This document shows positions 57,591-64,000 of a stretch of DNA of 64,000 bases, piece by piece. Under the pieces are notes generated by a model, which saw only the letters and a program-made list of their open reading frames with translations, made no database searches and was not told the origin of the DNA. Position numbers and translations under genes: made by a program. Source of the stretch: Selenomonadales bacterium (GTDB lineage: Bacteria > Bacillota > Negativicutes > Sporomusales > UBA7701); contig JAHDOI010000006.1 of NCBI GenBank assembly GCA_018434945.1, positions 62,001-126,000 on the forward strand, read 5' to 3'. The stretch's first letter is position 1; every line of letters starts with the position of its first letter.

Positions 57591-59087
57591 GTGTCTGATG
57601 TGTCCGGTTACCATGCCATGATGGAAGCGTTGCTTGATTCCGTGCCTGCGGCGACCCTGGCCGTCGACGGCAATGGAAATATCCTGCAGATAACGTCCAG
57701 CCGCCGCAGGGGTGCGGCTTGGCGGTTCAAAAAAGGCAAAAGCTTTCCCAGGCTGCTCAGGCTTGTTTTCGGAGCGGCGGCCGACCCGCTGTGCGAAGCT
57801 TACGAAACAGCTGCCCGGACGTGTCAACCCGTTCGTTTGCCCCGATTTGAGCATGAAACCGTGCGCGGCTTGGTGGAGTATTTTTCCTGGAGCTTCGTCC
57901 CAAACTGCGAAGACGGCTCAATGGCTGTATGTGCTTTGAATGTCACCGAGTCTGTTTGCCTCGAACAGGAGTTTTCCGCCGTTTCCCAGCAGAATGCCGC
58001 GGCGAACCGCGACTTGTTGGCGGCGGTGTCGAAGCTTGATTTTCGCCTGATGGATCTTGACCAGGCGCACAAGAAGTTGGCGGCGCTGTACCGTATCACG
58101 TCGGTCGGCCAGCGGACCGCCGACGAGGACGAGGTGCTGGACGAGATAGTTGCCGGTATTACCGGCGAGTTCGGCTATGCCTGCGCCGCAGTGCTGCTCC
58201 TGGACGAAGAACGCCAGGAGCTTGTGATGAAGGCCAGCCGCGGTTATCCGCCGAACGTTCGCTTGCCATACGGGCGCGGTATAACCTGGCATGCGGTGAT
58301 AACTCGCGAGATGGTGTACGTGCCTGACGTTTCCATAGACCCGCGCTATATTCCGGCGATCGGCAACGGTGTGAGCGAGCTGGCTGTGCCGCTTATTTTC
58401 GCCGATAAGGTCATCGGTGTGCTGGATGTCGAGACGACCGCCGAACGGCCGCTGCACGCCTATGATCGCGACCTTATCGGTTCTCTGGCCGGACAGGTGG
58501 CGCTGACGATCGCCCACGCCAAGCACGTGGCGCGGGTGGAGGTTCAGGCTGTCACCGACGGCCTGACCGGTCTGTATAATTACCGTTACTTCCTCGCCCA
58601 GCTGGATCACGAGTTCAAGCGGGCAGCCCGTTATTCCCGTCCGCTGTCGCTTATTCTCATCGATATCGATTATTTCAAGCGTTATAACGACAACAACGGC
58701 CACAGCCTCGGCAACGAGGTGCTCCGCCAGGTGGCGGAGGTGATGCGGCAGGCGAGCCGCGATGTCGATTTCGCCGTTCGTTACGGCGGCGAGGAGTTTA
58801 TCGTGTTGCTGCCGGAAACGAACCTGACTGAGGCGTGCGCCTTCGCCGAGCGCCTCAGGTCGCAGATCGCCAGCCAACCGTTCGTTGGTTGCGAGAAGCA
58901 GCCCGGCAAGTCGCTGACGGTGAGCATCGGCGTTTCCGGGTTTCCGTTCGACGCCCGTTCGGACAGCGAACTGCTCGAACACGCCGACGCCGCGCTGTAT
59001 CTGGCCAAACGGACGACCAGAAACTGTGTGATGACGTATCCGGCCAAAAGTGACGGCGATGGGCGCCCGCAGGCGACCTACGGCTAA
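57591..59087 (+). CDS. GAF-GGDEF diguanylate cyclase with N-terminal PAS-like domain
   Basis: A 498-residue cytosolic signalling enzyme from GTG 57591 behind AAGGAAGGG. A PAS-like domain (about 8-120), a coiled linker (about 130-165), a GAF domain (about 180-310: ITGEFGYACAAVLLLDEE, GVSELAVPLIFADKVIGVLD) and a GGDEF domain (about 330-490) follow. The signature is RYGGEEF and an inhibitory RxxD site (RDVD) lies five residues before it, so product inhibition by c-di-GMP is likely. No membrane helix is present. Monocistronic or loosely linked to the methyltransferase downstream. The signal is unknown. Confidence 0.92.
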   Translation: MSDVSGYHAMMEALLDSVPAATLAVDGNGNILQITSSRRRGAAWRFKKGKSFPRLLRLVFGAAADPLCEAYETAARTCQPVRLPRFEHETVRGLVEYFSWSFVPNCEDGSMAVCALNVTESVCLEQEFSAVSQQNAAANRDLLAAVSKLDFRLMDLDQAHKKLAALYRITSVGQRTADEDEVLDEIVAGITGEFGYACAAVLLLDEERQELVMKASRGYPPNVRLPYGRGITWHAVITREMVYVPDVSIDPRYIPAIGNGVSELAVPLIFADKVIGVLDVETTAERPLHAYDRDLIGSLAGQVALTIAHAKHVARVEVQAVTDGLTGLYNYRYFLAQLDHEFKRAARYSRPLSLILIDIDYFKRYNDNNGHSLGNEVLRQVAEVMRQASRDVDFAVRYGGEEFIVLLPETNLTEACAFAERLRSQIASQPFVGCEKQPGKSLTVSIGVSGFPFDARSDSELLEHADAALYLAKRTTRNCVMTYPAKSDGDGRPQATYG

Positions 59088-59126
59088 AGATCGCAGGCGC
59101 GCGGCAAAATATAGAAGCTAGCAGCT

Positions 59127-59861
59127 ATGGACGGTGATGTTAAAACGATGACTGAGGATTTCTTCGGCGACGGAAAAACATATTCCCCGGCCGGGACCGC
59201 CCAGGAAGTCAGCTTCATCGCCGAGGTGCTCGGGCTGCGGGCCGGGGCGGATATTCTCGATCTTATCTGTGGCTATGGCCGCCACGCCATCGAGCTGGCG
59301 AAGCGCGGCTACCGGGTGACCGGCGTGGATGCCACGGAGGCGTTCCTGAAGATCGCCGGGCAGAAGGCTGCCGAGGAGGGGGCGCTCGTTACCTTCCGGA
59401 GGCTTGATATGCGCGAACTCGATTATGATGGCGAGTTTGACGCGGTAATCAATATGTTTGCTGCTTTCGGTTATTTTTCCGACGAAGAAAACGCTGCCGT
59501 GCTGGGGAAGGTGTCCGCGGCGCTGCGGCCAGGCGGTCTTTTCCTGATCGATCTCCTGAACCGCGATTGGATGGGTCGAAATAATCTCAACCGTTACTGG
59601 CGCCATCCCAGCGGTGAATATGTGCTGTCGTACAAAGTCGAGCTGCAGCGCGGCGTGGCGATGATGAAACGCGTGCTGATAAACCAGGTGACGGGGGTCA
59701 AGGTCCAGAACGATTTCGTGCTGCGCGCATATTCGCTTGAGGAGATGACGGCGCTGCTGGCAAAACGCGGGTTGACCGTCAAGGCAACGTACGGCGGTTT
59801 TGACGCCCGGCCATACGGCCCTGAGGACCCGCGGATGATAATTTTGGCGAAAAAATGCTGA
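59127..59861 (+). CDS. Class I SAM-dependent methyltransferase, substrate unknown
   Basis: A 244-residue Rossmann methyltransferase. Motif I is ILDLICGYGRHAIELA (about 44), motif II TGVDATEAFL, motif III FDAVINMFAAFGYF, and motif IV LRPGGLFLIDLLNRD. The C-terminal domain is beta-rich. It resembles the Methyltransf_25/ubiE-like group that acts on small molecules, so the substrate cannot be named. It follows the diguanylate cyclase by 39 bases and has its own terminator. Confidence 0.88.
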   Translation: MDGDVKTMTEDFFGDGKTYSPAGTAQEVSFIAEVLGLRAGADILDLICGYGRHAIELAKRGYRVTGVDATEAFLKIAGQKAAEEGALVTFRRLDMRELDYDGEFDAVINMFAAFGYFSDEENAAVLGKVSAALRPGGLFLIDLLNRDWMGRNNLNRYWRHPSGEYVLSYKVELQRGVAMMKRVLINQVTGVKVQNDFVLRAYSLEEMTALLAKRGLTVKATYGGFDARPYGPEDPRMIILAKKC

Positions 59862-59866
59862 TTTCC

Positions 59867-59898
59867 GACCGCTTACGCGTGTAAGCGGTCTTTCTATT
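59867..59898 (+). terminator. Rho-independent terminator
   Basis: GACCGCTTAC-GCGT-GTAAGCGGTC followed by TTTCTATTT. Confidence 0.9.
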
Positions 59899-59949
59899 TC
59901 ACACCGGGGCGACTGTCTCTCATAGGATAATAGGGAGGAGGTGCGGACG

Positions 59950-60885
59950 GTGGGGGAGTTGATGGCGATAAAGGTTAACGGCCGGGCGTACGGGCGCCGG
60001 CCGAAGGTGGGGGTGGCGCTCAGCGGCGGGGGCGTGCGGGGCGCGGCCCATATAGGGGTGCTCAGAGTGCTGGCCGATAACAATATACCCGTCGATATGA
60101 TTGCCGGCACAAGCGCCGGGGCGGTGATCGCCGCCCTTTACGCCTGCGGCTATAAGGCCCGTGAGCTTGAAACAATGGCCGCGAATCTCAAGGTGGGGGA
60201 ACTCATCGATTTGAAGCTGACGGTCGGCGATATTTTCAAGCAAGGCGTGAAGTGGTTGTTCGGCGGCCGGGCTCGCTTCTGGTCGGTGTTCCCCGGCGGT
60301 CTTGTGAAGGGGGATAAAATTGAGCATTATTTGGCCGGGCTTGTGCAAAAGCGGACAGTCAAGGATACGCAGATACCGTTGGCGGTCACGGCGGTCGATA
60401 TAATTTCCGGCGATACCGTCTTTTTCGTCACTCCCCGTGAGGGCTGGCGGGAGATTCTCAATGCCAGATATTTTTCCGCCGCCCTGCTGAGCGAGGCGGT
60501 GCGGGCCAGCATATCCGTGCCGGGGATCTTTGCCCCGAAGAAGTACCGGGGGATGCAGCTAGTGGATGGGGCGGTGAAGAATAATCTGCCGACCGACATC
60601 CTCCATCATATGGGGGCGGAGATAATAATCGCGGTGGATCTGGGGTATTCGGGTCAGAAGAATGAGGATCTGCGGACGGTTAGCGAGATCGTGCTGCAGT
60701 GTATCGATATAATGAACCGTGAGGTGACGCTGCTGAAAGGCGTCAGGTACGCAGATGTCGTTATCCGGCCGGAAGTCTGCGACATCGGTTTCAAACAGAA
60801 CGGCTATATGACCCAGTGCATCGCGCGCGGCGCCAAGGCTGCGTGGGCGCAGATCGGGGAAATAGGCAAGCTGGTCAAGGGTTAG
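59950..60885 (+). CDS. Patatin-like phospholipase
   Basis: A 311-residue serine hydrolase of the patatin/RssA group. The oxyanion loop SGGGVRGAAHIGVL (about 25), nucleophile motif GTSAG (about 52) and catalytic DGAVKNNLPTDI (about 200) complete the Ser-Asp dyad. GTG 59950 lies nine bases after GGGAGGAG; GTG 59941 and ATG 59962 are alternatives. No signal peptide is seen. It probably cleaves acyl groups from membrane lipids. It is followed 61 bases downstream by the serine protease. Confidence 0.92.
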   Translation: MGELMAIKVNGRAYGRRPKVGVALSGGGVRGAAHIGVLRVLADNNIPVDMIAGTSAGAVIAALYACGYKARELETMAANLKVGELIDLKLTVGDIFKQGVKWLFGGRARFWSVFPGGLVKGDKIEHYLAGLVQKRTVKDTQIPLAVTAVDIISGDTVFFVTPREGWREILNARYFSAALLSEAVRASISVPGIFAPKKYRGMQLVDGAVKNNLPTDILHHMGAEIIIAVDLGYSGQKNEDLRTVSEIVLQCIDIMNREVTLLKGVRYADVVIRPEVCDIGFKQNGYMTQCIARGAKAAWAQIGEIGKLVKG

Positions 60886-60946
60886 CGAGTCGCCGCCATC
60901 ACCGTGCCCGCATATCATAAATTAGATGTTCGGGGGAGGTGCGGCG

Positions 60947-61951
60947 GTGAAAGGGATCGACTGGCCGGCGTTATTCAGAGAGCTGGCAGTGATTGATAAT
61001 GTCGTCGGCGTCGGGCGGGGGTTCAAAACGGTGCGCGGGGAGCGCACCAGCCAGGAGGCCGCAGTGGTGCTGGTGAGGAAAAAGTACCCCCGCGGCGAAC
61101 TACGCCGGTCGGCCTTGGTGCCGAAACGAATCGCCGGCGCGGTGAGCGACGTGATGGAGGTCGGCGATATCCGTCTGCTCAATGAGCGTACAGGTGTGCA
61201 CCGGCCGGCGTGTCCCGGGGTGAGCATCGGCCATTACAAGGTCTCGGCCGGGACGTTCGGCGCATTGGTCCGGGACCGCGGTACGGGCGAGGCGCTGATT
61301 CTTTCCAACAACCACGTGCTCGCCAACCTGACCAACGGCACGGACGGGCGGGCGGCGGGCGGCGACGCCGTTTTGCAGCCGGCTCTCTACGACGGCGGGG
61401 ATAAAGAAGCTTACGTCATCGGTCATCTGCATCGCTTCGTGCCGCTTCACGGTCAGACTATTTTGCCGGTATGCCGCGTAGCTAGGACATTCGAGGCGCT
61501 GATCAACAGAATCATCGGGGCCTTCCGTCCGCAGTACCGTGTGCAGGTGTGGCGCGATAACGAGGCGCCCAACATGGTCGACTGCGCGGTGGCCAAACCG
61601 GTGACGGCCGACATGGTGGCGGCCGATGTCCTGGAAGTCGGTCCCGTCAAAGGCGTTAAAGAAGCGGAGCTGGGGATGACAATAAAAAAGAGCGGACGCA
61701 GCTCCGGCCTGACGAGCGGGATCATCCTCGCCACCGATGTGACGCTTAGGGTGGAGATGAACTACGGAGAGTACGGCGTGTTTGCCGGGCAGCTGCTGGC
61801 CGGACCGATGAGCATGCCGGGCGACAGCGGTTCGTTGGTGCTGAGCGAGGATAACCACGCTGTGGGCCTGCTGTTTGCCGGCTCGGAACAGGCGACGATG
61901 TTTACGCCGATAGACAGGGTGCTGGAAGCGCTGGACGTATCTTTGTTATAA
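60947..61951 (+). CDS. Trypsin-like serine protease family protein
   Basis: A 334-residue protein with a chymotrypsin-like fold. The triad is visible as His in ILSNNHVLANLTNG (about 130), Asp in NMVDCAVAKP (about 208) and Ser in GDSGSLVLSE (about 290). GTG at 60947 follows GGGGGAGG. No signal peptide is present, so it may act in the cytoplasm or forespore. An N-terminal segment of about 90 residues precedes the protease domain (VRKKYPRGELRR). It is convergent with a spore-coat operon. Confidence 0.85.
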   Translation: MKGIDWPALFRELAVIDNVVGVGRGFKTVRGERTSQEAAVVLVRKKYPRGELRRSALVPKRIAGAVSDVMEVGDIRLLNERTGVHRPACPGVSIGHYKVSAGTFGALVRDRGTGEALILSNNHVLANLTNGTDGRAAGGDAVLQPALYDGGDKEAYVIGHLHRFVPLHGQTILPVCRVARTFEALINRIIGAFRPQYRVQVWRDNEAPNMVDCAVAKPVTADMVAADVLEVGPVKGVKEAELGMTIKKSGRSSGLTSGIILATDVTLRVEMNYGEYGVFAGQLLAGPMSMPGDSGSLVLSEDNHAVGLLFAGSEQATMFTPIDRVLEALDVSLL

Positions 61952-61955
61952 ACCG

Positions 61956-61981
61956 AAAACCAGGACTGTGTCCTGGTTTTG
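61956..61981. terminator. Bidirectional terminator
   Basis: AAAACCAGGA-CTGTG-TCCTGGTTTT, between the serine protease (+) and the spore-coat gene (-). Confidence 0.85.
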
Positions 61982-61983
61982 TG

Positions 61984-62466
61984 TTAATAATCCCATTCGG
62001 GGCGGGTTTCATCGGAACGCTGTCTCGATTGCCTGCTCCAGGAAGGCTGGGCGTTGCCCTGACTGCGGTTCTTTCCCGCACCGAAGCTCTGGCCGAGGCG
62101 GCGGGAGCCGCTTGTGACGGCGTAACGGCTGTCGGCCTGTGTCATAGGGATGCTACCCTGCGTATTCCTCTGCAGCCGGCCGCCGGACAGCGGCTGGCTG
62201 CTCTGCAGACGGCGGCCTGTTTTCTGTCGGTTTGCGCCGGTGGTATACCAGCCGTGCTGCTGCATGAAGTCGAACAACATCTGCGCTGTTTCGTGCTCAT
62301 CCTGTTGAAGGGCGGCGAAGGCATCGCGGACGGTGTCGCTGGCTGCTTCCATGATTGCGTGGTCGTAAAGGTGGGACATGTATTTTTCCGTGGCAAGCAG
62401 ATCCATAAGCATATCGCGGTCGGATAGACGATTGCGGTTTGGCTGGTAGGAGGAACGAGTGGCCAT
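61984..62466 (-). CDS. CotF-family spore coat protein
   Basis: A 160-residue protein. The N-terminal half (LSDRDMLMDLLATEKYMSHL, then the helix ending EHETAQMLFDFMQQHGWY) is the ferritin-like CotF domain. The second half is a polar Gln/Arg/Ser-rich tail (SGSRRLGQSFGAGKNRSQGN). ATG 62466 follows AGAGGTG; GTG 62475 would put that site inside the start. It is the second gene of a two-gene unit, 15 bases after the shorter coat gene. Confidence 0.88.
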   Translation of the reverse strand: MATRSSYQPNRNRLSDRDMLMDLLATEKYMSHLYDHAIMEAASDTVRDAFAALQQDEHETAQMLFDFMQQHGWYTTGANRQKTGRRLQSSQPLSGGRLQRNTQGSIPMTQADSRYAVTSGSRRLGQSFGAGKNRSQGNAQPSWSRQSRQRSDETRPEWDY

Positions 62467-62481
62467 CGGATTCACCTCTGT

Positions 62482-62712
62482 TTATTGATATTGGCGGCCG
62501 GTGGAGGAACCGGGCTGGTTGCCGAGGAGCTGTTTAAGCCTGTTGGCATGGTGGCGTTTGTTGCGGGCGACATCAAAGAGTAATGATTTCATTGCCTGGT
62601 TGCTGCACTGGTCGGCGTAAACCCCGCATTTGGCGATACAAAGGTTTTCCATCTGCAGGGCGTCTTGCATATAGGATCGTTCTTTTGGGGACAGGCTGGT
62701 GGAATGGGACAA
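62482..62712 (-). CDS. Small CotF-like spore coat protein
   Basis: A 76-residue protein: LSPKERSYMQDALQMENLCI, AKCGVYADQCSNQAMKSLLF and RNKRHHANRLKQLLGNQPG make a two-helix half of a CotF-type domain with a short polar tail. TTG at 62712 follows GGAGGTGACC. It is cotranscribed with the larger CotF protein after it, and a near-perfect sigma-G promoter lies just upstream, so expression in the forespore is expected. Confidence 0.85.
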   Translation of the reverse strand: MSHSTSLSPKERSYMQDALQMENLCIAKCGVYADQCSNQAMKSLLFDVARNKRHHANRLKQLLGNQPGSSTGRQYQ

Positions 62713-62740
62713 TTGCGGTCACCTCCAATTTTGCTACCTG

Positions 62741-62770
62741 TAATATGCGTGTCCGAACGCCTTACTATGC
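62741..62770 (-). promoter_or_regulatory. Sigma-G-type promoter of the spore coat operon
   Basis: On the minus strand GCATA (62770-62766), an 18-base spacer and CATATTA (62747-62741) match the sigma-G pattern GHATR-N18-CATWHTA at every position, about 30 bases before the coat gene start. Confidence 0.75.
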
Positions 62771-62782
62771 ATAGTGTCGGCG

Positions 62783-62811
62783 CAAAAAAAGCGCCGCCTG
62801 CTAAGGCGACG
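62783..62811 (-). terminator. Rho-independent terminator, minus strand
   Basis: On the minus strand GTCGCCT-TAGC-AGGCGGC is followed by GC and a T run. It ends the tiny-gene group at 62822-63131. Confidence 0.75.
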
Positions 62812-62821
62812 GACCTGTCGG

Positions 62822-62959
62822 TCAGATTGGAAAGATCATGTTGTCCCAAAAGCTGTGTTCGTCGTCGGACTGGTTTTCGGCCTCCGCCACCGCGTCGTCG
62901 TCCGTTGCCAGATCCGAGTCGTAGATTTCGCTGCTAAGCCAGGGGATCTGTTTGTCCAC
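62822..62959 (-). CDS. Small acidic protein (45 aa), unknown function
   Basis: A GTG at 62959 opens a 45-codon frame beginning VDKQIPWLSSEIYDSDL, then an Asp/Glu-rich run (TDDDAVAEAENQSDDE) and an aromatic end (HSFWDNMIFPI). It overlaps the end of the upstream tiny gene in another frame by 26 bases and is followed by a terminator. The residue composition looks like a real small protein rather than antisense noise. There is no clear ribosome site, so it may be translated by coupling, or be the displaced C terminus of the upstream gene after a frameshift. Similarity is unknown. Confidence 0.5.
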   Translation of the reverse strand: MDKQIPWLSSEIYDSDLATDDDAVAEAENQSDDEHSFWDNMIFPI

Positions 62960-63131
62960 GGCTTTGTTTCCATTTCGCGGCGGCGTTTTTGGCGGCGGTG
63001 GCGTCGGTGCTGTCTTCGGCGGCTTTCATCTTGTCGGTGAGGCTGCCGAATGCGGCGACTTCCTCGGCGAATTCGTACAGATGGCGAGTGGATTTCGACT
63101 TATCTGAGGATTTGACAGGCAAGTGGACCAC
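62934..63131 (-). CDS. Small helical protein (about 65 aa), unknown function
   Basis: A frame of 65 codons, GTG at 63131 or TTG at 63122, with GAAGG upstream: a charged N terminus, then HLYEFAEEVAAFGSLTDKMK and an Ala/Lys-rich helix ending KWKQSRGQTDPLA. It could be a DNA-binding or spore-related small protein, but I do not recognise it. The next frame (62822-62959) starts inside its 3' end. A single-base shift would fuse them into one protein of about 105 residues. Confidence 0.5.
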   Translation of the reverse strand: MVHLPVKSSDKSKSTRHLYEFAEEVAAFGSLTDKMKAAEDSTDATAAKNAAAKWKQSRGQTDPLA

Positions 63132-63222
63132 ATCCTTCGGCGCAGATTTGCAGTATTATTGTAGACGCCGGCGGAGAAAAAAATACGCCGTCCGGGGACC
63201 GGGAGCGTAGCGGCAGGAAAAC

Positions 63223-63249
63223 AAAAAGGGCATATCGTCAGATATGCCC
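63223..63249 (-). terminator. Rho-independent terminator, minus strand
   Basis: On the minus strand GGGCATATC-TGAC-GATATGCCC is followed by TTTTTG. It ends the gene at 63261-63449. Confidence 0.85.
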
Positions 63250-63260
63250 GGTGTATATGG

Positions 63261-63449
63261 TTATGCGTGGTCATTTCTGCGCAGCCTTTCTGCTCTAATA
63301 ATCTTCAGCCGTTCATTCAGCAGGGATTCGAGTTCCTTCATGTGGCGGGCTCTTGTCAGCTGATCCAAATCGTGGCTTCTCAGATGGTCGCAGAGATTAT
63401 TGACCCTATCGTAGTAATCGGGCGGGTATGCGCATATATCCTCATTAAT
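63261..63449 (-). CDS. Small helical protein (62 aa) with a non-canonical or displaced start
   Basis: The open frame reads INEDICAYPPDYYDRVNNL, then a Leu/Arg-rich helical stretch (LTRARHMKELESLLNERLK) to RNDHA. A strong AGGAGGTG precedes it, but the ATG at the ideal distance (63445-63443) is in a different frame and stops after 21 codons. The coding frame itself has only ATT (63449) as a possible start near the ribosome site. Either this is an ATT start or the gene is frameshifted near its 5' end. A terminator follows. Family unknown. Confidence 0.5.
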   Translation of the reverse strand: MNEDICAYPPDYYDRVNNLCDHLRSHDLDQLTRARHMKELESLLNERLKIIRAERLRRNDHA

Positions 63450-63461
63450 CGCACCTCCTAA

Positions 63462-63846
63462 TATTCGCTTTTATTTACACGTTCTGCCACTGAATGTATA
63501 AATCCTCCAGCCATGGTTGTATACATGATAAAAAGTATTAACGAGTAAGTAATCTGCGACGCAAATTGGCAAAAGGATCGCCGTCAGACGATTAATATTG
63601 AGGTTTCGCGCATCTATACAGCTAAACGGGAAGGGGAGGGGAAGCTAGTAGCAAAAGTTGTCGATTGCTGCACTAGGTGATGCTGGCCAGCGTATAGCGA
63701 AGCGGAGCGCGGAGGAGTGCCACTAATCCTACGCTTTCTCAATCTGTGGTTGTTAACACAAAATAAATGGTAGTTAATGGTATGATGTATATAAAATGCG
63801 GGAGTAACCATTCAGCCCCACAACATGCTCGGAGAGGATGGGAAAA
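63462..63846. other. AT-richer intergenic stretch without recognised features
   Basis: No convincing coding frame, repeat copy or structured RNA seen. Base composition is visibly lower in GC than the rest of the window. It separates the minus-strand tiny genes from the plus-strand gene entering at the right edge; a promoter for that gene presumably lies at about 63735-63790, where AT-rich hexamers occur but no clear pair. Confidence 0.5.
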
Positions 63847-64000
63847 GTGAATAAGCTAGTTGAGAAACTTAAATGGTTGTTGACAGCTAGTACTTTGGCC
63901 TGGATAGCTGTTTTGATTTGTGCAATATGTGACTGGGGTAAAACTAATTCTCCAGGCTGTTTGGTAACAGTAGCGAGTATTTTTTTCGCAGTTATGTTTA
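63847..64000 (+). CDS. Membrane protein, N-terminal part (3' end outside window)
   Basis: GTG at 63847, nine bases after GGAGAGG, opens a frame that runs off the window: NKLVEKLKWLLTASTLAWIA, a hydrophobic helix to about residue 30 (VLICAICDW), a short loop, and the start of a second helix (CLVTVASIFFAVMF). An in-frame ATG at 63838 is too close to the ribosome site. Codon use is AT-rich compared with the core genes, so it may be a recent arrival. Family cannot be named from 51 residues. Confidence 0.6.
   Translation, partial: MNKLVEKLKWLLTASTLAWIAVLICAICDWGKTNSPGCLVTVASIFFAVMF

Overview
The window is a GC-rich chromosomal segment of an anaerobic, endospore-forming Firmicute. I infer a Negativicutes (Sporomusaceae-like) or related clostridial lineage from the combination of spore-coat genes behind a forespore-type promoter, the prkC-rsgA-rpe order, electron-bifurcating NfnAB, a four-subunit 2-oxoacid:ferredoxin oxidoreductase, PduL, and SatP-type acetate transport. 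The species cannot be fixed from sequence reading alone. I see no rRNA, tRNA, CRISPR array or transposase. Most genes are on the + strand and look like stable core genome; accessory-looking material sits at about 10.3-21.4 kb and 61.9-64 kb.

Layout. 0-2 kb: end of a PASTA kinase, rsgA, rpe. 2.0-5.9 kb: FMN riboswitch and ribD-ribE-ribBA-ribH. 6.1-10.3 kb: YfcE-type phosphatase, hslO, rpmB (minus), DUF1858, recG. 10.3-13.5 kb: small and hypothetical genes, a TVP38-type membrane protein, a tautomerase. 13.6-15.2 kb: fixC-fixX on the minus strand. 15.4-16.2 kb: c-di-AMP (ydaO) riboswitch controlling a 3D-domain cell-wall protein. 16.5-21.4 kb: an ECF-like sigma factor, two DUF3795 proteins, a large solitary adenine methyltransferase of the PglX/Eco57I kind. 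21.4-24.2 kb: amidohydrolase (minus) and guaB. 24.3-29.2 kb: a sigma-54 module made of an enhancer-binding regulator, three dyad sites, a near-consensus -24/-12 promoter and BKACE, hydroxyacyl-CoA dehydrogenase-like and AtoE genes, read as a beta-hydroxy acid catabolic unit. 29.3-32.8 kb: DUF3870, then a D-aminoacylase and permease behind a leader with a strong terminator hairpin. 32.9-39.7 kb: envelope genes (polysaccharide deacetylase, PBP1A, TagA-like, psd-pssA, GT2). 39.8-43.7 kb: queD-queE, surE, TIGR04086, ppaX, satP. 43.9-49 kb: a five-gene salvage operon for MTA, SAH and 5'-deoxyadenosine. 49-57.5 kb: nfnAB, aminotransferase, ASCH, pduL, ypmA, IclR, korDABC. 57.6-62 kb: diguanylate cyclase, methyltransferase, patatin, serine protease. 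62-64 kb: spore-coat pair and tiny ORFs.

The most unusual structure is a family of five interspersed hairpin repeats of about 115-126 bp, in both orientations, within the first 16.4 kb. Their outer arms differ in sequence but stay complementary within each copy. One copy sits inside the P2 hairpin loop of the FMN riboswitch. The second most interesting theme is metabolic. The 43.9-49 kb operon pairs a phosphorylase carrying the Asn that marks 6-oxopurine specificity with an MTA/SAH deaminase, mtnA and a class II aldolase, which fits an inosine-type variant of the DHAP shunt.
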